Origin: Viscum album
Lineage: Eukaryota > Streptophyta > Magnoliopsida > Santalales > Viscaceae
Direction: 5' to 3'
NCBI GenBank assembly: GCA_963277665.1
Contig: OY728143.1
Coordinates: 229,825,591 to 229,889,590 of the forward strand
Length of the DNA stretch: 64,000 bases
The position numbers were made by a program, and so were the translations under genes. Below the pieces are notes generated by a model. It was given only the letters and a program-made list of their open reading frames with translations, was not told the DNA's origin and ran no database searches. This document shows positions 26,101-37,940 of this stretch, one piece after another (position 1 is the first letter of the stretch; the number at the start of each line of letters is the position of its first letter).

Positions 26101-28450
26101 ATAATCAATTCTGATTGGTCATGGATGATTCATAGAATGAGTCACCAACAAACATAATTACATAATCATATAATCTAATAGAATATAACTTTAAAAGGGT
26201 AAATTAATTCCAGGGAAGATTCACCTAGGGTAGTCTCCCCATTATATTAATTAATTAATTAATACACTAAATATAAAAACCCACTTACACCTTGAAACTA
26301 ATAAGGTCAATATCATCATGATATGAAGATGATGAACAATAGATTCCATCACAATATAAAATTATCATATTAAGATACAATCTGAAAGAGATATACACTA
26401 GATTCACCTTGAACAAAAAGATTCATGATATGGCCTGGTAGAAAATTCAATATTATATTGATGTTTAATCAAAAATAACATTTTGATAAATAATAATAAA
26501 ATATTAAAAAAGGGGGATAAAGGAATAAAAAGTAAACCTAGTACCCCACTCTCAAAAAAATTATTCCTAGTGAATACATATTAATAATCTTGACATTAGA
26601 TCTTGTACATCCAAAAATAGAGGAATCACTCATCCCAGTAACCCAAGAACATACCAAAAAATCCCCTTGCATAACAACTCAATTTAAATCCTTGATATAA
26701 GGCTAACATCACTTTGAGACTAAGAACCCATCTCTTAATAGAGATATGAATATTCAAAAAATAACCAATATTTTATTCAATATAATATCAATGGAAACCC
26801 CAAAAGAGAATAATAAACAAGTACCACCTTATAATCATTATAAATTCTTGGATCAGAAAGAAAAATTTCCCAAAATATATTACCGAAATTTTCCAAAATA
26901 GAACTACCCCTATATGTATAGGGGACTGAACTGATGTGTTATCATATAACAGGGGGCACACCCTTTTCATCAGGACTATTTTGGGTGACTGCATCCAAAT
27001 AATATAATGCATGAACTCAGACTGTCCATATTCCATGATCAAAATTAAATATTTATATGAAAATCATGTAATACTCATTGAATTTAAACATTTCACATTT
27101 TAATAACAAATTTTCAAATCATCTGATTTCCTTGAAAATCACCCTCCTCAAATTAAGTGTTTAAAATATATCAGGGAATGTAATAACATAATGATCATTT
27201 AACCCCATTATATATTAATAACTCATCCTTAAATTTTATTTATCTCTTTGTGAAAACTAATTAAAAGACTTTTTCATATCTATTTGAAGTAGACCACCCA
27301 CTTTCCAACTATAAGTTTTCAACATATTCTAAAAATATAATTTTCCAAAAGAAATAAAACATTTATTTTATATTAAATAAACCATTATTATATTAAATGA
27401 AAGAACATAACATTAATAAACAAAAAAATCGATTAAAATAGAGAACCTTTTAATATCATTTACAATCAAGGATGAAAAAACTCTTGTAACTTCAAAAAAT
27501 CATAATTTTCATACAAAATAATTATCATTTTAATACTATTCAGGAATAGATAATGTGTATTATAATAAAAAATCACATGAACAATCATAAAAATTAACTA
27601 ATTTTTATCTAAAAACACTATGAATGTTAGAATAATTTTTTTTTCATCTATATAAAATCCAAAAATTTTAACAACATTGGAAAAACATGGTTTGATTTAA
27701 CAAAATTGAACGTTGTTTATAAAAAACCCACTAAATTATTAATCATATTTAAAATGAAAATTCAATCCAATAGAATTAGGATGTTTATTAATATAACTCA
27801 ACTAATCCTAAATTAATCACATGATAGAATAAGTCAATATAAATCCCTTAATGAAAAAAACTATTGATAATCTAGATAATTTTACTCTATACATGGTTTC
27901 ATCAAAAATCATATAAAACCATGTACATACTATATGGGTCCCCAATACAATTTCATGAACCAACACAATGGGGCTCAATATGACTACCCCAATCATGTTA
28001 CATTATAATTTTCATTATGAATTTTCCATTCCTTCATTTTAGATGTCACAAAATCATTCTTAAATATTTTATTACAAAATTTTTTATTTCCAAAGAGTTT
28101 TTAAAATGTTTTTATGAAAACTAATTATTTTACCATATATAGAAATAGCTATATACATATAAATATAAAATAAATATTTCTCATTATGATTATAATATTA
28201 ATTATGGAAATAATAATAATTGAACCCACCATTATCAAAATAGATTGAAATCATTTTGTCTTAACATCATAATGACAATAGTCTTCAAAATTAGACTTGA
28301 TATCAGAACCGGTAAAAATTAGATTCACATGCATAAAATTCATCATTATATTATTATATTGGAAAATCCATATGATTAACTAATTCTTAAATTCTGAACA
28401 TGATAAACTATTTTCTATCGTATTGAAGTATGTTATACATAAAAATATTG
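23110..28450. other. AT-rich DNA without recognised genes
   Basis: More than 5 kb of A+T-rich, stop-dense sequence. The longest open frames, such as 26,788-27,042 on the minus strand, are under 90 residues and unlike any family I know. A (TA) run lies at about 23,459-23,478. The right part may contain the start of the copia 5' LTR, whose edge I cannot place. No tRNA-like or tandem structure was seen. Confidence 0.55.
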
Positions 28451-29650
28451 TATAATAAAATGATGTCAGGATTTCTATTATGATATAGCCATCGTAGTTC
28501 CCTCTATCCAAGTCATTGCAACAAGATCAATAAAATATGATCAATGGGAATAAAATATGACCATTTGGGATTTTATAATAAATAACTCATCATTTGAAGA
28601 GTTCAGAGCATATCGATTTCATTTTCAAAATTTATCTTCTATGAGAGATTTGAATATTGCATAAACGAACATCATATTCTTAGTTGTTTTAATAATTTAG
28701 AGGATTTTTTGTAATCATTGTATCTTATTAAGTGAATACTATCATTGGATTCTGAGGCTTGGGAGATAGAGATTCTGATATTCGTATTGATCAAGGGCTC
28801 ACATGGATAGTGCGACTGAATCAAATCTTCATAGTGAGGGACAACATAGATATTAAGAAAAACTATTCATAATATCATGAGATTGTATGGATAGCAAGAC
28901 AAAGTGATCATAGAATCTAAGGCTCACATAATTTGTGTGAGATATTGATCTTTGTATCAAGTATATACCTATAAAGGGAAAGACAAACATTCAAATAAGT
29001 ATTAAATAATAGACCTTTATCCTATGATATTATATACCCCACTCTATGGGTTTAAAGAAGTGTATTAATTTGTATTACTTATTTTATTATATGTCATTTA
29101 TTTCCACTACATATAATGTAAAAGTGATAATTTTATATCCATATTTATATTTATATATTTTTATCATAGTAACTATGATCATAATACAACTATTTTGATT
29201 TTTATTATTCTGTGAATATAATATTACCTTCATTGTGATTCTATACGCTTTAAGACATAATCATTACTTTTATATTACTATGATATATTGTAACCATTTT
29301 GATTACGAATATTATGTATTTACTATGATTAAATAATTTTCTACTATGAAAACGATTAATCAATGATTACATTTCAATTTCTTACGGATTATGATTCTAT
29401 ATTATGATAAGATAAAATAAATTTATCATTATAACCTATGGAAAAATATAATAATCTACATGAATATTATATTCTTATTAATGGAACCAATGGTCAACTT
29501 TGATTAACATTTAAATACATTAGAGTTTTTTAAATACAATTTGTTTAACCATGTAAAAATAAATTTCTTTTAAGGTTAAAAATGAATGCTTTTAAACGTA
29601 CAAATCACCCATTGTATTTATTCATGTCAATATTGATTACTATCCAACAA

Positions 29651-29663
29651 TTAGTATTAGAGA
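29651..29663 (+). other. Eroded primer-binding site of the copia element
   Basis: TTAGTATTAGAGA follows CCAACA and resembles the iMet PBS TTGGTATCAGAGC with G-to-A and C-to-T type changes. It lies about 0.5 kb before the first gag-like wording. A CACCC motif just upstream suits a SIRE LTR end. Confidence 0.55.
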
Positions 29664-30129
29664 AGGTTTTTACTACTCAAATACATGCTAAACATTTTAT
29701 ATTACCTTTACTATTACAATTTGGTTAAATTTTGTTATTAATATTTTGTTTAGAAATAGATGTTACACTTGAGTGTATTGTGGAATAGGTTTTTAATTTG
29801 TTTTAAAAATGGATGAACTGAATCTATTTACAATATATAACCTCAATCCAAATACACCCACTATTTTTTGGTTCTGATTATGAGTATTTGAGAGATATAA
29901 TGAATAAAATCAATGTAAATATTATAATTTTCAATTTCATCATGTTAACTAGATGTTACAATATCCCTGAGTAGGAAGTGACTACCTTTAAAAATTGGAA
30001 AAGCATGAGTATCAATTGAATTATTGAGTTTGAAACACTTTATTAGATTTTTTGATGAGAATCATTTATAGTGATATTTATTCTTGGGAAGATAAAAATA
30101 GCATTATTATGAAGTTTTAAATTTCTCAT

Positions 30130-30745
30130 TTTAGAAATTTAGAGGTTGTTGAAACCAGGAGAGAAATACATAGAGTTGACTATCAAGAATTTGAATTACC
30201 TTTTGGTGAACATGTTGAAATGGAACAACAATAGTTTATGAAAATATTCAATAGTCTTAAATATATTGGATATAAGGGATTAGAAGATGATATACGTTTT
30301 GAAAAGATAATTTATATCATTTACAATGAATGGGAATATAAGGTAACAACTATTGATAAATAAAAAATAATAAAAAATGTCACTCTTGATGATTTATTTG
30401 GAACCCTCTTGTAGTGTGAGGGTAGTATAAAATGGGATTCAAATAAAGTAATGAAAAAATGGCGGAGTTTATTTTACCACTACTTCAAATCTAGTAAAGG
30501 CTCAAACTCCTAATAATGTTGTTAAGTCAACAAAGAAAAATAATGTTATTGTTCAATTCTATTCAAGTGATTCTGAACTTTTTAAGAGTGAATTAGATCA
30601 TATTTAAGAGAGGATTGACAAGATAGTTAGAAATATGGATTTTCAATATCATTATTAGAAATGTAACAAGGAAATTAATGAAATGAAAGATTTATAAGTT
30701 ACTTGTTATACGTGAAAAAGGGTTGTACATATTAAACCTGACTGT
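30130..30745 (+). pseudogene. gag remnant of the copia element, with zinc knuckle
   Basis: Capsid/nucleocapsid remnant of the UBN2 Gag type. At about 30,145-30,420 the frame reads the YQEFELPFGEHVEM block, then FNSLKYIGYKGLEDD, then KIIYIIYNEWEYKVTTIDK and VTLDDLFGTL. These match the family's order, ending in the 'rsLP..W..KVtaI' and 'L..LiGsL' blocks. At 30,704-30,745 lies a CX2CX4HX4C knuckle in which the second Cys codon is TGA and the Gly before His has become Val. Upstream of 30,130 the N-terminal part is too decayed to delimit. Confidence 0.82.
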
Positions 30746-31764
30746 CTAAATTATAAAATAGAAGACATGATGGATAGATATTTCAATATAAATTAGAAGA
30801 AGTTTTATAATTTAAAAATAAAGATTGTTTATAAATATGTTGATACATGGAGTTATATTAAAGGTGATTCGTCAGAATATTTCTTATATAATGAAATTCC
30901 ATATCAGAGGAACATTGGTATTCTTGCTAGAGTGCCTATTAAAAATCATTGTTTTATGGAAAAGGTACAAACAACAGATTCCATTACCGATATTTCTTGA
31001 AATTAAAAGTATACTAATGAAAATAATTTTTAATCTATGGATGAGGCATTCTCATAAAATAGTGATGATTATACTTTAGCTTATTATGAAGACATTTCTC
31101 ACTTTCTAAAACATTAACAAAATGAAAAATGAATTGTTTTTTTAAAAATCATCATATGGATAATGAAAAAAGTGAAAAAACTAATTGATGAATTTATGTT
31201 TTAACAAATGAAATATCAGATTTATCAAATTATATTGATAAATGAATTTATAAAAAATATAATCTTTTTAAATATTTAGGAAAAGTAATTCCTTAAAATG
31301 GTAGATTTATATTTAGTTTTGAGATACTCATTCCAAAACCCATACTCAAGAGGTTTAATTTTTTTTAAAACTAAAATCTAAAATATATTCTTTAAGAAAC
31401 ATATTGTAAAAATTTACTTATTGTATGGAAGGTTTTCATTAAATGTATATGAAATTTTTTCCTCGTTGTAATAGTTTAGAAATAGGGTATACTAATAGAA
31501 AACCATTTTCTACTGACACATACATTGTTCTAAAATGTGAACACTTTTGTATAAAATTCCAAAGTGGTGATCACTATAATAAAAAATGTTCTTTAAAAAT
31601 TGTTCAATGGAATGGTTTCCAAAAATCCAAATTTCGATAAAATATGGATTCATGAAATTTTGTTTTCTATAATTTTTAGAACCAAGAAGGTTTGGGTTCT
31701 GAATGTCTAATTGTTTTGTTTTCTAAAAAATAATAGAAGTACCAAACACAACAATACATAGTAC

Positions 31765-32567
31765 AATGTTGTGGTTGTTCTTGTCACATGACTGGTAACA
31801 AATAATTCATCCAAAAGATCACATAGATGAATATTTTAATTGTTACCTTTAGATATATAGCTTAATGAGATATTATCGGTATATGTTATATTTTTTTTCT
31901 TAGAATTTTTTAATTTTAAATATTTTGTTTGTTAAATGTATTATTTACATAGTTGTAATCATAATTCAATTTTGTGATGAATGTTACCTTGTGAATTTTT
32001 GTAATGATAAATTCATTGTACATAATTATAAGAATTAAATCATTCCCTCTTCCCATTGAGATGATAATGAATATACACTAAACTTATAATACATTATGAT
32101 AAAATAATTACCTTGTTTTAGTATAGTGGAAGATCAATCATTATTATGGAATAGAAAATTAGGACACTTAAATCATAGAATCTTTTGAAATCTTTCATAT
32201 AAAAGGTTTCTTAATGATTTAACAATTCTAAGGTTTGATTCTCAAAACTTCTTTGACCATAGTCAATATAATAATCAACATAAGTCAATATTTAAATCTA
32301 TTAGTGAAGTATCAACTTAGGATGATTTATAGTTATTGCATATGGATTTATCTAATACTCCCAAACGGATAGTATTGGGGGAAAAGTACAACGCATTTTT
32401 TTAGTTGATGATTACACTAGATACACATGGGTCTATATTTATAAAATAAATTTGAGAATTTTCGTAATTTCAAAACATTTATAGCTAAAGATATAAATTA
32501 AAAAAACAATCCCTTTATACTATTCTACATGATCATGGTGGAGAATTTGTAAATTATTTTTGGACTT
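31765..32567 (+). pseudogene. Copia pol part 1: protease motif, GAG-pre-integrase, integrase start
   Basis: At about 31,770-31,800 the frame reads CCGCSCHMTGN, the copia protease DSGCSRHMTG motif with its catalytic Asp and the Arg replaced. At about 32,147-32,330 comes the GAG-pre-integrase block (NRKLGHLNHRI, then KSIFKSISEVST). At 32,335-32,460 comes integrase with LLHMDLSNTPKRIVLG and FLVDDYTRYTWVYIYK, keeping the first catalytic Asp in HMDL. At 32,519-32,560 comes HDHGGEFVNYF with the second catalytic Asp (codon 32,531). The reading then stops abruptly at the inserted segment. Confidence 0.87.
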
Positions 32568-34115
32568 CCCTTGTTTTAATTCTCACAAATCATTTATAGT
32601 TAGTAACAAGAAACCATTCATAATTCCCACAAAAGACCTGACACCATTGCATTTCCAAACATTCCAGAATTCTTGCAATGTTAGTAACATCAGTTCTGTG
32701 ACACTGTAACTAGACGGAGTAATTGTGAAACCAGGTCCAAAAATTGAAAAGGACCTGGCATTATAGCCATGGTTCCAGTTTCATAATTCATAAAGTTATA
32801 GACACCGTAACCGTTATTCTTATTCTAGAACATGGGATGGACATCACTCTTGACTGTGGCACTGCTTCTGACTCACTAGAAACGTGTCACTATTCCTTAT
32901 TTGACAATTTTTCTATATTTTTCATTTATAATTAATGTTGATTTGAATGGTCATATTTGAGTCATTTAAGGACATTGACATAATTAATGATGTCATATAG
33001 ACATGACACCTGACAGTATGAGGAACAAGGTGAAGAGATCATTATTATCGTTGACCAAAACACCAACATCCAAAGATAAAATACATTGTGTAACACAAGC
33101 ATGATGAAGTGACTAAAAGAGACGTTATAAAGAAGAACACACATGCATGAGTGAATAGAGAAAAGAATATACAAATAACTCTACTTTTTTACTAGCTGTA
33201 TTGATGTGGATCAAAACATCAAGAGTCCTTGTAACACAATCTCAATGAAGAAAAAGTTCTATGAAGTGTTACACAATAACTCACTAAAAAGTATAACATC
33301 AAACTCACATCATTATGTATCAGATTCTACTTTTAGAAGAGGAAACAAACATCAAATCTACTACATCATATAATTCCAGAGCTTCATAGGACCACACTCA
33401 GAGCATTTCTAATCCATTATTATTATATTCTTATATGTTCTGAACCATTTTATTAATCTTTCAGGCAGTGTGTGGATTTTTATATTAAACACGCACAATC
33501 TCCTACACTGAACATGATGATAAAATATGTCCTAAAAAAAATATCTTTTTACATTTGTTTCACCGTTGTATAATTGTGGAAGAGGTCATGTGTGACCTGG
33601 ATTTTATATTTACCACGTAGAACTGTGTTTCAGGTCTTGTAACCTTGATAGTGTTGTGTACTATTGTGTAATCACCAATCTAGTATGTTGATAAAATCAT
33701 TATATAAACTTTTCTTAGGTAAATATATCACTAAATGTAGTGTATTAGGTCTCTTCTTAAGATTAAACGACTTGTTTTAATTCACTATGTTTTTAAATTT
33801 AATTTTCATTTTTTTAACTCATATTTCATAGAATAATGATTCACATTGATAGTTAGTATTGGATAGTATTTATAACTATTTTGATTTATTAAATAGTTTT
33901 TATAAGTTATTTCAGTCTTTGAGGATGATATAATTGAGATGTAATCAGTCTCTTGAGAAATTAATTGAATAATAAAAATATTATAAATGTACTTCTTTGA
34001 TTAATTGGCTTGGGTTGTTTTTAAATTTGGGGATCTTAAATAAGATTTTTAAAATAAATTTTTATAAGAACTAAATACACCACCCTCTTGAGTATCCTAC
34101 TCCAAAAAAATTCTG
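32568..34115. mobile_element. Insertion inside the copia integrase, probably a solo LTR
   Basis: About 1.5 kb of non-coding DNA separates the second and third catalytic blocks of the integrase, so it must have entered after the host element. It ends near AACTAAATACACCACCCTCTTGAG. That resembles the ATTCACCCCCCTCTTGG phrase found near the ends of plant copia LTRs, which suggests a plus-oriented solo copia LTR. No internal genes are seen. Exact borders and a target duplication could not be fixed because both flanks are eroded. It does not visibly match the host element's own presumed LTR. Confidence 0.55.
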
Positions 34116-34134
34116 ATTTTGAAACTTTTTATAG

Positions 34135-34740
34135 AATCAAAGCATTTCACAAAACGTTTTAGCTTTTAGAAATCCTCACCAAAGTGGTGTGGTTGAAAAA
34201 TTAAATTTTTTCTTCATGGAAGAAGAAGAACCGTGATGAGTGAATACTTAATTGCTAAACATTTTTGGGATGAACTATTTAGTACTACTTGTTATACTAG
34301 AAATCGCGTTTTTTTAGAACCATTATTTATAAAACTACTTATGAATTTTGGACAGTCCATAACTGAAATGTTTCATACTTCAATGTGTTTGGATAAAAGT
34401 TATTCATCTTTAATATGAAAGATAACTTACACAAATTCAAACCCAAATCTGATGAAGTTAAATTTTTAGGATATTCCACTACTTCTAATGCATATATAGT
34501 TTTTAATAAAAATTCTTTTACTTTTGAGGAAACATTACATCTTATATTTGATGAAACCATACCTTTTTTAAACAAACCCTACCAATATCCTAAGATGTGT
34601 TTTCTAAAACATATTTTTATCTTTTGGTACAATATTCATCTAATAAGGAAAATACACAACAAATGGAGTCTAAAGTATTTACTCAGGAATATTTTCTACA
34701 TTATGATGATGAAAATGTTTTATAGAACTCATGTTATTTA
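34135..34740 (+). pseudogene. Copia pol part 2: integrase end
   Basis: Integrase resumes with NPHQSGVVEKLN (about 34,170-34,205), keeping the third catalytic residue (Glu). Then follow LIAKHFWDELFSTTCYTRNR and a GQSITEMFHTSMCLDK stretch where the family has the YFHVFGC block. A one-base shift leads into an open stretch from 34,415 with KDNLHKFKPKSDEVKFLGYS and FEETLHLIFDE. These are the typical C-terminal copia integrase signatures, with at least two frameshifts. Confidence 0.9.
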
Positions 34741-36350
34741 ATTATTTGGAATCATCCTAGAGATTGTATCAATGGTGTTGCCAATAAACCAATTAAGACT
34801 AGAAGTTCATTGACTAATGGTGTAGAAAATCTTAGTCTTCATTTACAATTTTAATCTAAATATCTTTAAGAAGATTTAGGTGATGAGGATAGGATTAATT
34901 CTATGCATGATTATTTAAATGAATTCAAGAAGAATAATATATAGACCTTGGTTGAAATAATAAAAGAAACATCCATAATAGCGGTAAAATGGGTCTTCAC
35001 AAACAAATGTGATGAAAGTGGAATAATTATTAGAAATAATGAATGGATTTTTAACAAAGTATACAACTAAATAGAAGGAATAGTCTATGATGAAACATGT
35101 GAACTTGTAGCTAAAATTGAATATATTTTTACTCTACTAGGACTTGTATCATTATTCAATTTAAAACATTTTCAAATGGATGTGAAGTGTTCTTTCCTTA
35201 ACAGTTATGTATAAGAGGATTTTTTGAACAATATGAAGATACCAAACTTCCTAAATATGTTTTTAAACTTACCAAATAATTCAATAGAATTAATCAAGGC
35301 CATCGAGTTTGGTATGATATATTAACATGATGTTTTCTACAAAACAATTATGTTAAGGGAAATACTTATACAACTATTCTAATATAAAAATTTAATAGAA
35401 AAATTTTTATTTTACAAATATATATTGATGAATATATATTTGGATCAACTCAAAAATCATTAATAGATTCCTTTTCAAATTTTATGAAACCTTATTTTTT
35501 GATGACTATGATGGGTGAGTTATCAATTCTTCTTAGATTTCAAATTTCTCAAAAAATATTGAAACTTATATATCCCAAGATAAGTATATAAAATTAATTC
35601 TTAAAAATATTGGATATGAAAATACTAAAATTATATGTACTCCCATCAAAACCTCAAATACAATTGATCTTGATAAAGTTGGGAAAACAGTTGATTAAAC
35701 AAATTTTAGAGTTATGATAAGAAGTTTACTGGACATAACTTTTATTCAAAAGTACTTACTGTTTTCATTATGTTTATGTTCAATGTATCTGGAAAATCCA
35801 AAGGAATCCAATATAAATGTAGTAAAACAATGGTTTTGTTATCTTAAGGATAATATGGATTTAAGACTTTTCTATTCTTTTGGAAATTAGTTTCAACAAA
35901 AATGTTTTTTCAAATGCTGACTTTTTTGGTTGTATAATGGATAAAAAAATTTCTTCTGAATCATTAATAGATTAAATAGTTTCTTTTTCCTGTAGAAACT
36001 ACATTCAGTACTACATTCCACTATTGAAGATGAATATGTAGACGATAGATGTTTTTCTTGTCATGTGTTGTGGATGAAACACACACTCATTGATTATGAA
36101 AAGAGTTTTACAAAAACAGAAATATTGTGTGACAATACTAGTTCTATTTTATTAAGTAATAAACAGAATCATCACTCCCATGTAATAAACATAGTTATTA
36201 GGAATCACTTTCTTTAGGATCACATAATTAAAAGAGATATTATTTTAAAATTCCTCAGAATGTAATAACACTATTATGATATTTTTACAAAACCAATACC
36301 TTCTGATAGATTTGAATACATTAAAAAACTATCAATGATTATTTTAAAGT
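34741..36350 (+). pseudogene. Copia pol part 3: reverse transcriptase and RNase H
   Basis: RT is easy to follow: a KPIKTRSSL stretch, the YLNEFKKNNI-stop-TLVEI block, AVKWVFTNKCDESGIIIRN, EGIVYDETCELVAKIEYIF, FQMDVKCSFLNSYV and IYIDEYIFGSTQKSLIDS. The normal YVDD site reads YIDE, so the second catalytic Asp is lost. The TAG at 34,942 stands where Trp is expected. RNase H follows near 36,020-36,330 with STIEDEYVD, the CDNTSSILLSNKQ block, VIRNHFL and DIFTKPIPSDRFEYIK. Stops and shifts occur throughout, so the enzyme cannot be made. Confidence 0.93.
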
Positions 36351-36359
36351 ACACATTCA

Positions 36360-37484
36360 TTACTACTTATTGTTTAAAAAATAAACTTTCACTATGTTAC
36401 TCATTTTCATAGTGAGAGTACAAATTAATGATTCTTTTTAAAAAACTTTTAGTTTTACAAATTTTTTGTTTACCTAAATTTTTTATCATAATGAGTTTTC
36501 TGAACTCATAATTCTATATAAATTTTTTTGAAATGAAATTTCCAAAAGTATATTCCAAAAATAGTTTTTTTTCAAACTCATGAATTGTCTAAAATCTTGA
36601 CAAAATGATTATACTTCAAATCAAATTTAAAATCATTCCATAAATTTTTTTATTTTAATTTTTTTCATTTAATTTTTTTATTCTAAATCAATCATTATAT
36701 GTTATTTTATAAATCTACTAATAAATAATTATAATACAGATGATTCCACTTAGAAAGGTATTTTTGTTTTCTTTTATACTTTATCTCTATTCAATTATGA
36801 TTAGTTTTATCCTTGTTTGTTGTTATTATATTTCTTTTAATAATATTTTCCCAATATTAAGAAAATGTTTTATAAAACATTAGGAGATCGAATTCATTAA
36901 AAAAAATTCTTCAGATAATTTCTCAATCGTCAAATTTACTGGATCGAGTAACATACATCATAACATTTTGGGTGATCAACAATCACCTCAAATGCCTATA
37001 AAAGGAGGGACCCCCCACATCATGTCCGACATCGGTTATCTGAAGTATTTTTCCATGAAGTGTTTCTTCGTTTATGTCTCCCAGAGTGATTTATTCTTCT
37101 TGTCCAAATCATAATTTTCAAGTCCAAATATTATGGAACCTATGAAATATTACAAAAAATGGTTTATTTTTTAGAAAATTTTAGTGGTGAAATCTTTTTA
37201 TGAAAATTATGATTCAACTAGGGGGGTTATTTGAATTCTATATTTTTCAGTCATTTTTTGATGAATAATAAAATCCACATTACAATTTGTTTTACATGGA
37301 TCTTGCCATACATGTTTACTCCTTCGTAATGTTTTTTAATTGAAATTTAAAATAAATTTTTTCATAATGAATCTATGATAAAAGTTAGAATATTTCATAT
37401 AAGGTATCCTTATGAATCTACAGTATTTGAGTAGAAGAAGATTGCTTTTTTATTACGTAAACTACCTAATTCAAAGGGTAAGTT
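36360..37484. other. Non-coding interval between the copia and gypsy elements
   Basis: Follows the copia RNase H and should contain the copia 3' end and possibly its LTR. A G-run at about 37,220-37,226 is the only PPT-like string. I could not align the interval to the presumed 5' LTR. Confidence 0.45.
36997..37005 (+). promoter_or_regulatory. Candidate TATA box
   Basis: TATAAAAGG in the context CCTATAAAAGGAGGGACCCC is an unusually well-kept TATA motif in decayed DNA. No gene follows it. It may be the promoter of a copia 3' LTR or of a separate LTR fragment. Confidence 0.35.
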
Positions 37485-37940
37485 GTAACAACCTTCACTT
37501 TTTGAATGATAATTTTTTTCCTAATAATGTTTGCTATATTATTTTTTACTCAACAAAACTATATCCCATTATTAATGAGGTGAGTATAATTATGTGACCA
37601 TTAGGTTTTGGGAATTATCTGATTGTTGTTCAATTATGACTGTTGGTAACATGACCATTGGAAACAGTACTCTAAATTATAATTGTAACGTTATGATAAG
37701 TAATATAAATAGAAATAATAATGGTAAATTAATATAGAATGATGAATCAGTGTCCTCATCAGATATAGTCATGTCTTATGAAGCCCATTTTTATAAAATT
37801 TGGTGGGAGGTAGTGTCATTTGGCATCACTCTTGACAAATCCCAAGATGAGATTCAACAGAAACCTAAGAGAAATTTCTTATAGGATAATTTCATGCTAT
37901 TAGATATTACCAATCGAGATATGTTCGATCCATTCTATTT
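37485..37940 (+). repeat. 5' LTR start of the second gypsy element
   Basis: TGTAACAACC opens it. The words TTTTTGAATGATAAT, CTATATTATTTTT, AAACTATATC, GACCATTAGGTTT, and GGAGATTACC/TAGATATTACC recur in order at 44,686-45,140. The repeat has few conserved blocks, so divergence is high. Confidence 0.75.

Larger units (their letters stand above)
28450..36400 (+). mobile_element. Degenerate Ty1/copia element (SIRE/Maximus-like)
   Basis: Readable from an eroded PBS at 29,651 through gag, protease, integrase, RT and RNase H, in the copia order with integrase before RT. SIRE/Maximus lineage is suggested by the gag wording, the KSDEVKFLGYSTTSNAYIVF block and the HDHGGEF block. The ends are uncertain: the 5' LTR should occupy roughly 28.4-29.65 kb, and I could not match a 3' LTR to it. 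A 1.5 kb insertion splits the integrase. Substitutions have placed stops in all domains. Confidence 0.82.

Noticed and set aside
22860..28450. Host gene in the AT-rich desert
   Set aside because: No open frame above about 85 codons, no splice-linked conserved wording, and composition like eroded repeats.
32744..33174. Short open frames inside the copia integrase insertion
   Set aside because: 60-70 codons, opposite strands, no similarity; the segment looks like LTR DNA.
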